From Anisus vortex (Eukaryota > Mollusca > Gastropoda > Planorbidae), in assembly GCA_949126835.1 (NCBI GenBank), contig OX421494.1, positions 21,020,196-21,084,195 on the forward strand: a DNA stretch of 64,000 bases, given 5' to 3'. The position numbers and the translations under genes were made by a program. The number at the start of each line of letters is the position of its first letter. The stretch's first letter is position 1. The notes beneath the pieces are model-generated. The model made no database searches. It saw nothing but the letters and a program-made list of their open reading frames with translations, and was not told the origin of the DNA. Shown here piece after piece: positions 1-12,100 of the stretch.

Positions 1-187
1 GCCTCAAACAATTCCTGCAGCTTGGTGTACCCATAATCAGCTACTCGGCACTGCCTGCCAAAATAGTGGTGATATGCTGGAATGAACCTGGAAACAGGCA
101 TGATGCAGTTTGATTGCTGACGCAGCAGTTCCATGACTTCTCTGCTGATCTTCCCCAACTCTTGCCAACTACTGCTTTTCATCATAT
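1..187 (-). CDS. MARF1: MARF1 exon 17: third LOTUS domain, cut by the window edge
   Basis: The exon begins after an AG at 189-188 and encodes [35 protein letters not shown] and [13 protein letters not shown], a textbook MARF1 LOTUS unit. The open frame reaches base 1, so the exon and gene continue to the left. Confidence 0.92.
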
Positions 188-3100
188 CTTTCAAAACAAA
201 ACAAAAATTGCTTATCAAAGTTTAAAAATAAAATGAAATAATTTTTTTAAGACCAGCAAGTTTATTGTCTTATCAATCTGAGCATCTCTAAGAAGCTAAA
301 TTTACCATAAAACTGTTCCCTGTTTTCTTGGAACTGAATCATCTTCACTCCAATCTTGGAAACGGTTATTTCCACTCCAGGAACGCAACTGATCACATGT
401 TCCAATGGAATCCCACCTTCACTACACGCTTCAATGGGCTGGAACTCAGCAGCATAACAAGCAGGGAAGCTGTGAGAGATATAGAAGCAGCAATACAAAT
501 GTGTCGAGTTTCTGATTCAGCCACAGAAGACAAATTTTATAACTAGTGCTTTTTGCGTATTCGGACAAAGTGCACTATACATACCTCATGAGTGGAATGT
601 AGCCGTTGTGTGACAGGAGTAATGAGTGAAGCTGTGGGGCAAAGTGTTTGCGGAGAATCTGTACATTGGGCAGCATACATGAGTTGAGGGCTTCAGTGTA
701 AGTCAAGCTGCCCTCCATGCAATGAATGGTGCAGACTGGTTGCTCTAAAACCTCCAACAACTGAAAGTATGCAACATTGAACCAAACCTGCATTTAGTCA
801 GCCCAATAGACAGTAGCAGTAGATCAAGTATTTTACAAACACTTTGCTTAGATATTGTACTGTAAAAATATCATGCATTTAGAAAATATTGGGACTAAGT
901 GTCGATCATGAAAACAGGAGTTACCTCTCCGTCAGCATTCTGTACAGGTGTAGGTGATCGACATATTCCTGGCTGCAGTTTCACCCACCGCCCCGCCCCT
1001 CCTGATTCAATTACTTGAATGATGTCTCGCATTTTGTAGATGTCTGAAACACTCACCGATTTGTGAAACCTGATGGAAGAGACAAAGTAACAATTTACTG
1101 ACTGAAATCTCCACATGCATACAATGCACAACTTTATACTAGTAACCTACTGTGCACACAAATATAAAACAAAAAATTAAGACCAACCTTTTATCAAATC
1201 TATCAATAAGCTGAGCCAATGAGATTTTATTCTCTTTAGTTTCCATCAGCAGTGCAATGGTGTCAGTTCTGAAATAATATAGTTTACAAAGTATTTCATT
1301 CTATGTGTTTATTATAACTCAAGACATCTCATCAACCCTTTAACTACTGCAGGTTTTTAATATAAATATTTGCTGACTTTGCATATTTTTTTACTATTTT
1401 CTTTATTTATGACGTTGATGTGGCATCCTCAGTACTTAGTGTAAGGAGATGATGATGTCAACAGCTCCAAGAAATCTTAGACAACATTCACTCACCTGAG
1501 AGATTCTGCAGGAGACTGGGAAGTGTCAGTTTTAAACTGTACATTTATCCTCTTGTAGCCAATTTTGCGACGATGGAATTGCGTGATGGCAAACCTGGCA
1601 TCTTGCTCAGAGACTAGCCTGACCACGGCCATTGAGGTGTTATCTGCCTGTAGTCTCACATGAATACTCAAAATCTACAGAAACACAGAAGAATTCATTT
1701 GATCAACAAACTAGAATCTTTTTTAAATGACAGTAACTGCGGGAACAAAAACCGCGTAAATGTTGTTTTTAGGTTAATCGTTTTAAATATGTATATACCA
1801 TTTTACCTTTACATGGGGGAAAAATGTGGCATAAATTATTTTTCTCCACTCCCTTGGTTGAATATTGTAGTCTAAGTTAGAGACAATCAACTCTACATAA
1901 GGATCTCTGTCAGGGTTAAACTCTGGGTTAGAATAATCAGTAGATGGCTCTCCTATTTCATCAGGAGTAGGGACTCTGTACAAGTTGCTACCATGCTGCT
2001 TGGGGCGTGGACGGATCGACCCTGGACAGGTGAATGGAGATGGCGTGCGGTTGGCTGGCAAGGAGATGGATGGTGCCGATGGTAGACGAGGTCGGAACAC
2101 TTGCTTGTTGCTGGTGAATAACATGACAATAGGATTATATGGTATGAAAGTATTTACACATGTAAATGTAACAAAAGCTTTAGTATTGTTGTACAGAAAG
2201 TAACATTTTTAATGTAAAAATAATAGATGACAAACCACATTAGAGTTCATACAATGTCACAATATTTTTTTAAAGTTTGTCTAACCTGTCTTCCCCATCC
2301 GATGAGAAACTTTGCCTCAATTGATCTCTTCCGTTGCTCTGACTAGTGTTCATTGTTGTTGGGTTGTTGTTTACAGCACTAGGATTGGCTTGGTTCCTTT
2401 TATTGAAAAAAGTAAAAATAACTAACAACATAATTTTACGATCTTTTCAGACTTTTAAAACAATTTACTGATTCAGCCAACTATTACTTTAAAAAAAAAC
2501 AACTTATAAAATTAAAAACTATTTACTTGAACAGTTTCTGAGGTGAAAGCGGCTTCTTAAAAACCCCATCATTCTGTGACTGACTCCTAAAAGCACTAGA
2601 CGGTGGGTAGCCATGGAGCATACAAATCTCATCTTCAGTGAACAGTTTCTCTTTGACAGGAACAATGTTGTGCACTGGGACAGACATGCTGCGGGCCTGA
2701 TGCTGCTGAGGTAAAGATTGCTTCTGGTGGTTCTGGTATCCACTGACTGGATTCACGGATGATGGCTGCAGCTTCGTGAACGCTGATCCATGGGAAGGGT
2801 TGAAATTGGAACCCTTCGGCACTGGATAGTGTCTGTCTGCTTTCTGTGAGTCAGGATGAGGTGGAAGTTCTACACCTGAAGACCCTGACATTGATATGTA
2901 TGTTGAGCTGTCCTTTGAGGCCATTTCAATCAACTGTTAAAAAAAAAGTTATTTTAGAATTTCAAAGCTTTTTTTCAACCAGATTTGAAGAAAAAAAATC
3001 AAAATTTGTAATAAGCCACAATTTGGTAAATTATTTCTCCAAGATTTTGAAAGTTTTACTGGACAATTAATTTACCGATACTTCCTGTTTTCCTAAGGGT

Positions 3101-6100
3101 CTGAATCACAACTTTTAGGCTATTTATTTAAACCAGATATAAAAGTAAACTGAATATCAACTTTCCTTTTTTTATTGAAAAAAATGAGATACTATCTTGT
3201 GTATAACATGTTACATTAAGAAAATTATTGTTTATATATTTTTACTTACATTATTGATTTATGATAAGAATTAAGTGATATTAAAAATGTGCGTACATTC
3301 AAGAAATATATTGGGTTTGAGATTGCAGTGTAACTGTTAAGCAGGCTTAAATAGTCCATTAAAAAACCTGCCACTGGTTTCTCTTTTCTTTATGGTTTAA
3401 TATTATATTACAAAATTTATTTCAAATTTAAAAAACAAAAATTCATTTTTCAACAAGAAAAACTAATAGTATTTCTATTGATACGTAATCAACAAGAATG
3501 TCTTAGTTGGAGCACTATTCATCAGTCATAAAGGGTTAAGTCCCCTTACACTGGTACAATATGGATGTGTTTTTTTGTAAAGGTTCTGGGAAGTCAATAA
3601 TTAAAATGAAAAAAGATACAATTAAATTATAAGTGGTTAGACCTAGAATAAGGGATTTCTTCTTTTTAAATATAATTGGCACTTTGCATCTATATTTATT
3701 TTTTGAGCCACTAATAGAAGACATTACCTGGATAGGATCATAAGACGTGCTACTGGACTGTACGGCACAGGTGTTAGCCAAAGGCATGGATGGTGGCGGA
3801 ATGTCTCGAAAGCCAAATGAAGGTATGGGTATATCTGACAGCTTCCTGCTCCCTGCAGATTTAAACACCGTTACAGTGTTACCTCCCCCTGACGCCTTGG
3901 TTAAGTCCCCCAGCACGCAGGACTGTCCATTGCAGCTGTTGATATTCCCACTGGATGTTGAATTCTGGACATCGCCAGATGAGCCGAGGGTAAAAGGTGA
4001 GCCCTCAAGAGAAGGAGGCTTGGATTTAATACTGTAGTACTTCTCTGAGTTGGAGTTGGGCAAGGTGTGCGTCTGGTTGGGGCTGCTATTGAGGTTGGCG
4101 CCACCGCTGCTGTTAAGGTTGACACCGCCGCTGATGTGGCTAGCACTGGTGCCGGGCTGATAGCTACTAACTGTAGGACCACCAGGTGTTTTGTACGACT
4201 TGAGGTGGTCATGTGATGATGCTGAAGGTGTGAACTGATAATCTGTCATCTGACTCTGTTGGGAAGAAGAATATTTTAAAGACTAAATGCTAATTTTTAT
4301 ATATCAGTTAATTGAATTGGTATAGTAATAGTATTTACTTGTGTGCTTTAATCCATAGAGAAAGTGGACCGCAGATCATTTTTGTCAAAATGTCATTTGA
4401 AATTTAATATTGTCAGTATGTATTAAAATCATTTAAAACACTAATCAAATTGCAAGACGAGACTCAAACTATGGACAAGTGTAGGACACAATAATCTTCT
4501 TTATAGAAGGAGCGTCTGTAACATTAAGATAAAAATACTGCAAAACAAGTTCGCAAAAGACAAAACAAGAAGTGGCTGGAGATTATTGTATATACAGTAA
4601 TAAAGCTAATTACAGTACACAAAAAAAGAAATCGTTTATGAAATTCCAAGTGAAACTACAAAATTATCTTACTTACCATATCGTTACTTTCATTATAATT
4701 ATTCAAGAAATATCCAGAGCCATTTTGATAACCAAAGCTTCCATCATAACTGTTGGGTGTAAAACAGCGTGAATTATTTCTTTCCCGCCCTGGTCGACGC
4801 TGCGGTGATGGACTTTCTTGTCTTTTTGATAACTGAGACGATGTTAGTTCTGAAGATAATATACACCATTTGAGCAATAGCCATAATTTTTAAAAAAAAT
4901 CTAAATAAAAAAATGTGTATATTCTAAACTAGTTTTTTTTATTACCATAAGTAATACATGCATTGTTATCTTATGCCACACAGTTTATTATCAATAATCC
5001 TAGACTTGTTGAGTTATTGAGATTATTATCTTTCTTCCCGAGTGGCATTTGGGCATGAAATGGGTTGCCTGAACAAACCAGGAAAACCAGTAACTTAACA
5101 TCCTTTAAAACATTAATAAAGATGCAAGACTAGACTCGAACCACGGATGAGCATAGGACGCAATAACATAGCTGCCAACTTTACTGATTTGAAAAACTGG
5201 ATGCTAGGGGCGTCCGGGGACATGTACCCCCAAATTGTTTTTGGAGCTGGATTTAAAATGGTGCTATCTGGTGCATTTTAAAGGTCAATTTCAATTATTT
5301 TTCAGACCACAGAAAATAAATCTTTAATCAGATTTTTTTAAAGATATTGGTCAGTACCAGTTCATTTAAACATAAATTTACCTTCATAAACATACATTTG
5401 AAAACTATAATTAAAAAGAAATAATTAAGATTTTTTGAACAACTCAACCAATCCCAGCCTATGCCATACATATTCAAAAGTCACTGAACAATATTTCAAT
5501 ATATATAGTGATGAAGAGGATTCTACTAGGTTGACAGACATATGCAAAAGTCACTGAACAATATTTCAATACATATAATGATGAAGAGGATTCTACTAGG
5601 TTGACAGACATATGCAAAAGTCACTGAACACTATTTCAATATATACAATGATGAAGATGCAACATGATGATGAATGATACAATGCTTTTATTTTGTTTTC
5701 TTTTATGATATATTTTTACATTAGATATAGGCCTATAAACCTATATATTTTATTAAAGCTTATAGTTTGGGGAATTGGACAAACAGTTAGGCTAGCCTAC
5801 TTAAAAAATATAATTATGTGTTTCTTTATTACCCATTTACTTTGTTCTGTATTTTCTAGGTCAGTTACCAATAAATGTAATTTAAACATTGTATCCTAAT
5901 CCTAGTGACTTTAACTCTTAGGCATATGATTATGATACTTTAGTAAATTTAGGATAACATGTTAACTAGTAAACTATTGAATCTAGTCTGTAACTTCAAA
6001 TGCCTAATAACTGAATAGCTGGAAAAAAATAAAAACTTAAGGATTAATACACATTTTTTATATAGTTCAGTGATATGAGGTATTTTTTTGTTGTTATGAA

Positions 6101-9100
6101 AATGAGGAAATTCGCGAATGCGCGACACAAAGAATTTAAAACTTCGTTTGGAAATTAATTTTAAATCAACCTTATTTTTTTATTTTCTTGTTTTATTATG
6201 TCCGATATTGTTTTAAAAAAAATATGCCCCAGCATAAAAGAAAAATGTTTTTAAAACTATTTTGTCAGAAAAAAAGGAGATTTCCACCAACACCAGATTT
6301 CGTATAGGCTATAGGCATAGGCCTAACCTTATTTTGCAGACTTGTATGAAACTAAATCTAGCTTTTTCTTTTTTTTACTTAAGTCTGAAACCGTTCCAAG
6401 CAAACTAAAAAATATCTTCTTTACAAATACAATGGCCGTAATTCAGGACAGTTGATAAGTGGTCGCTGAGCCGCCTTACAATTTAATGCAGTCCTGCAGT
6501 TACTAGTTCTACACACTACACCAACTTATTTTACTCCATTCATTAGGTAGACATGCCTACCGTTCCGGATTTTCCAAAACCGTTCCGTAAAATGGCCAAG
6601 AATGACCTCCTGTTCCGCAATTCCGCATTATACCAGTTTGTTCCGCAAAATCGGCGTCCCCGAAAATGCCGAAATTTTAATTAAGAAAGTAATAACGCGA
6701 AATAAACAAAAGACATTTGCCAACTTTTGTTTTCTTCTTGTCACTTCCGTTTTAATTTTTAATGTATTTCCTTTTTTTTCGGTCGAGAGTGCATAAGCGT
6801 AGGGCTTCGAGGCGCTGTCCGCTACTTTGCCGTTTTTGTATTGTCAAATAATTTTAAGGAAACTAAAACTAAACTAATCATTGCTAGCCAAAACAAAATA
6901 TTACATTATAACTTCTGGACTAGTTACTAGTTAAATAAAAGTAGTCGCTAAATTAAAATTCAAAATAAAGTAAATTACATTTTCCCTACTGAGCCTACTG
7001 ACTGCTGGCCTACTGCTTTAAATCGGCTAGTAAAACTGATGTTGATGTATTAGAACAGACACAGTGTTAGTGCCTAGTGCATTTAGATAGACCTATTCAA
7101 GCCCATTGAAATAAATTTGCTTAGGCGTAAAGTGGCTTAGACCTTTAGACTTAGTCCTAGGCCTAGGCTTATGATTTTAGTTAGTTTTACAAATATTCCC
7201 AATATCAAGCCCAAGCATTTAAATTCAATCACCTTGGCCATGTCCTTAGTTTAGAATATAGATAGATGCCCTAGCTAAGTAGACACTACTGATTAATTTG
7301 ACTTTAACCACTTTCTGAGTCTCTGTCCTAGGCCTTAGTCTTAGTAGATTGAAAGGTTTATAAAAAAAAAACACAGCATTGCAATTATTGCATAATAGTT
7401 AATAGCTTAAAATCAAATAGCTACATAAAAAGCCACTGTTTTTCCTTTTAATAGATTTATAACCTTATTTATACCTAGATAAATGTAGGCCTATTCCCCC
7501 CCCCCAACAATTTTTTTTTCATTAAGTCAATATTGACTTAGATTGTATTCTATGTATAATATATACAGGGTTATTATTGTAAGTGAAACCATTTTTCTCA
7601 ACTTTTCTTTTAATAATATTATATAGCATATATATTGGCTTGAAAATGCTTCCTTCGCGCTTATGTTCCTCATTTTGGTCCAATGTTCTTCATTTTTACC
7701 TTGGGTGTTCCTCATTTTGATTTGTGGAGGTAGGCAGCTCTGATTAGGCCTAATAAATATGACAGCAATGTAGGCCCTTTAGGCCTACACACTATATTAA
7801 ACAGTAGGCCTAACTGACTAACTGTGACATTGCTCCAATAGATTAATTTATTCATATTTGTCGCCTTCATTTTAGCGGGCTGATAAAAAACAAATTTTTA
7901 ATGGAGGAAAAATTTTTTTTTAATCTTTCCATTCAAAAGACAATAACCTGTCATATTATACTGTCAGGCCTAGCCTAATAGCCTACACGGAGTTGTGAAA
8001 TGGTCGCCGAGTCGAGAATTACCAATTACCGATATGACAATAAAATTATTTTCCGTCCATTTTTGTGAATTAAAAAAAAGAAAACCAAAATATCCGACCA
8101 CATAGCGTGACACATTTCCCTAAACTAAGCTTATAGGCTAATACTGTAGGCCTACTAGGTCTAAGTAAACTTATTAAGTCTATTTATATCGGATTCAATT
8201 CTTACCGAACCGGGTTTCGTATCGCCATTTCGGAGCTAATTAAATCTCGCAATTATGGAGCCGAAAAATATTTAGCCTTGCGAATCCGGATTTCCAGAAT
8301 AATCCGGAAAAGTGGCACCCATGGGCCTATTTAGAAATGTGATTATTTAGAAACTCGATTTTCTGGGATTTTTTTACACGTTCCGGGATTTCTTGGTGAG
8401 AATATAAAAAACTGGAGAATCTAGGAATAAATGGGAGCAGGGTTCATACTCTTTTTGGAAAATCAAATTCCAGACATTTTCCAGACTTTTTTTTTAAATT
8501 ATAATTATAGACTACGATGATAATTAATTATAAATACGAATTATTATGATTATTTAAAATAAAAGATTTAATGATGAATTCAATTTAATGATGAAAATAG
8601 ATAATCTAATTCTATTACTTTCCAATCATTAGGATCATTAAGCCTACTAAAATTTTGCTATAATAATACAACCTCACAGCAGTGAGTTATATCTAGGTAG
8701 AGAGGAGTAAATAGTGTGTGTGTGGGGGATGAGGGGGGAGAGATTATAGTAGGTTAATTCTGAGCTTATGCATACAATATCCCCCTAAACTAAAAGCTTA
8801 ATCTAATTTCCAAAAAACAATAATTGTAAAAAAAGGTGAACTACTTGAAGTCATGAATACCTTGCAACCAACAAACCGAAATCCGGTTTTGAAAATCAAG
8901 TAGGCTACAAGCAGAGCCTTTACAAGCTTATGTAGCGCCCCAGGGCAAAAGTTTCAGCGCCGCCCCCTTGCATACTGTAACTGCTTGTTTAGTGCTATAT
9001 TTGCTATATTTAGACTACATTTGCCGCCCCCCTGGAAGTGTCGTTCTTGGAGATAAGCCCCCCTGTGCCCGCCCGTATGTGAGGGCACTGCCTACAACCA

Positions 9101-12100
9101 ACCAACTAGAAAGGCTTAGGTCAGAGAGAGGGACCCAGCTGGGGTGAAGGGCAGACATGCCAACCCATAAGTACTCAAAAGAGGAACAATCTTGATGAAA
9201 AAGAGGATTTTTGACCAAAAAGTAGAACACTCTTTATCTAGACTAAAAATATTTTTAAAAAAAGAAAAAAAGAGGAACACACCTAATCCTATAGATATCT
9301 ATTTACCTACGTTTTAAGACAATTCACAAGCAATGGATCTAGATCTAGTAAGCCTACGAAAAACATTAAATTTACAGTTTTTCTTTGCTGAATAAACTTC
9401 TCTGAATATTCCTTCCTTTAAAACTGAATTAGTTTTTTTACAGTTTGAACAAGTCAGGTTTAAACTTTATGAGGCAGGACAATTAGACATTTTCACAATC
9501 TTACCAATACAGTCAATAGGCCTAAAGGAAAAAAAAGATTTATTGCTAAACACGCTTAACCGCAAAAAACGTTAGAAAATACCAGAATATCTTTTTGAAT
9601 AAACCCAGAAAACCCAAGTAATAATAATTAAAGCATTGTGACCTTATATGTGACCCTCCACGACGAAATGAGTCGCTTCTCACCTCGGCCTATTTTGAGC
9701 TAGAGTCAAAAATATGTGTTTGGGGTGAAAAGGATCGATTTTGGGATTTTGATTATTTCTAATTATTTATTCATTTCTTCACACATCAGTAATATTGTTT
9801 TTTTTAAATTAAAACTATAACTTATTTAAAAATTATTTTAAACATAATACCCTGTATGAATTTCATGTGAAATCTGCGTAAAATTGAGCATATTTTGAAC
9901 GCTCTTTTCTTCATAATCCTTTCGAGCTAACTCGCCATGTTTGGCATCATTGGAAAGAGAATTCTCCCTTTTATTATTATTGTCTAGCGTACACGTATAC
10001 TTTAAAAATATCAACCAACCAAAAGGCTTAAATTAATAAAGGTGTTTTCGGGAAAAAATGTAAATAATGCCGTCACTAGGAAGGGAAAGCCGTTTTTCAT
10101 TGAACGATACTAGCACGTGACTTTTTCTAACCAACCCGAGCGAGTGTTTATGCTTAACTTTTCAACATGGCTGCTTCCATTACGAAAAAAACTACTATCG
10201 CTAAAGCACTTAATTCGGCAAGAAATAGAAATATTAATGATGAAAAAGATTTGGAAAGTGTTGAAAATATTATACAAGAGTATTTTACAACACCAGCATT
10301 TGATGACACTGACGGATCTAACTCTAGTGGTGAGTCTGAAGCGAGTGGCGACGAAGAAAATGCATCTGCTCTGTGTAGGCCTACACTTTATCAACTTGAA
10401 TCTAGTGATGAAGAAGAAAACGACCCACCTTTGATCGAAGATGTTTCTATAAACAATCAAAGCTATAGTGGCGTTATGCAGCCGCACGAAGAAAAGAATA
10501 AGGTGGCATCTTTTGATTGCCGGTGCTCGCTAATTTCATCGCATAATATAGCTCTGCCTCGACCTCAATAAAAAAAAGGGTGCATTGGACACATCACAGC
10601 TGATGACTGATGACTGATGAGATTTTAGGGAGAAGGCTGGACATGCAGGAATTGACAGAAGGTAAATATATTATTCAGCCTTTTAGTGTTATTCCTAATA
10701 TTTTAGGGCTAGGCCTATGGAATTGATCATGCTAACACTTATAACTATAACTATTATAGATATTAAACAATAAAAAAATAGGCTAATTTAGGCCTAATAG
10801 TAATAGTATTAATACATTTACTACGCCTAAACCACTACGAATATATTACTACTAGCCTACTATTAAAACAGTTACTAATACTAAATGAATTACTTAGAGC
10901 TAGACTTTAGGCTTATGTGCAGTTGCCTAAATATTATGTCATAGAATGAACAGATGTAAGCTATGTTATTTAAAGACTATAGAAAGTTTATATTCTATCT
11001 CTTCAGCTGAAATGAACATGATATTTATAGGCATACTGGCTGGTAGCTCTATAAACAGCAGTGAGTTGACAATTTAATTGATAATTCTTGTCGACGAAAA
11101 GTAAGAAAGTTGGAGAGAACCACCTACACAGTCAATGGCAAGAATGTTTGCAGGGAGGCATTCAAGTTTATATATGGGTAAGTCGTGTGGATGATTGATA
11201 TTTTTTAACTGTGATGCTCAAAAAGTAAAACACATTTGATTTAATGTTAAAAACATTTTGGATACCAGGTAGTAAAAATCATTATTAAAACCAATGTTAT
11301 TTTAATTTTAATGTATTTTTTAATGTTTCAGAATTAGCCAAAACAAGCTGACCAATGTCCAGAAAAGATTCAGGGCCTGGAGAGATACAGGCAGTATTCC
11401 AGAAAAGAAGTGGGGTGGTAGAAGTTTGAAAATTCAGTAAATTGTTTATTTTTACCGCCTTTTGGAAACATTTACAAACTTGACAAAACACCATTTTCAT
11501 TTCAATAAAAGTTTAAAATGTTACAATTTTAACCCATGACAAAAAATTGAGTTTGTTCTCTATGCATATGAGATTGTAATGAGTGCAAGTGATTGTGTTT
11601 AAGTCATTTACTTCTACAGATATGGCTTTGCAAAAATGGTACTTTATACTGTGTTTAAAAAAAAATCAGAATATCAAGATTTTAAAAAAATCATATTTAA
11701 ATAACTATGGGGAATATATGAACAAATTTGGTATCCACATTCTTAGAATCATTAGATCTCACTAAATCATCAAAATGAAAGCTGTAAAACCATTTTGAAA
11801 AATCAGTTTGTGGTACCTAATAATACACCTAAATACTTTTTTTTTAACTAAAATCTAAATTTTTATCTTTTCGTTTTTTACGCATAACAAAAAAAGTATA
11901 TAACATTTTCCTTTCAAATTTGCCACATATCTTGTGTATAAAGTGTTTAACAAGTGTGCCTAATTTCATCAAAATCCATAAATGGTTGCTAAGGAAATTC
12001 TTAGCCCGAAAAATTTATTAAGTAAAATCATTTTTTCTCAAAATCAGGTCTTGGATAGTGGCTCCAATAAAATATTCATAACTAAAAAAGTTACTGTCCG

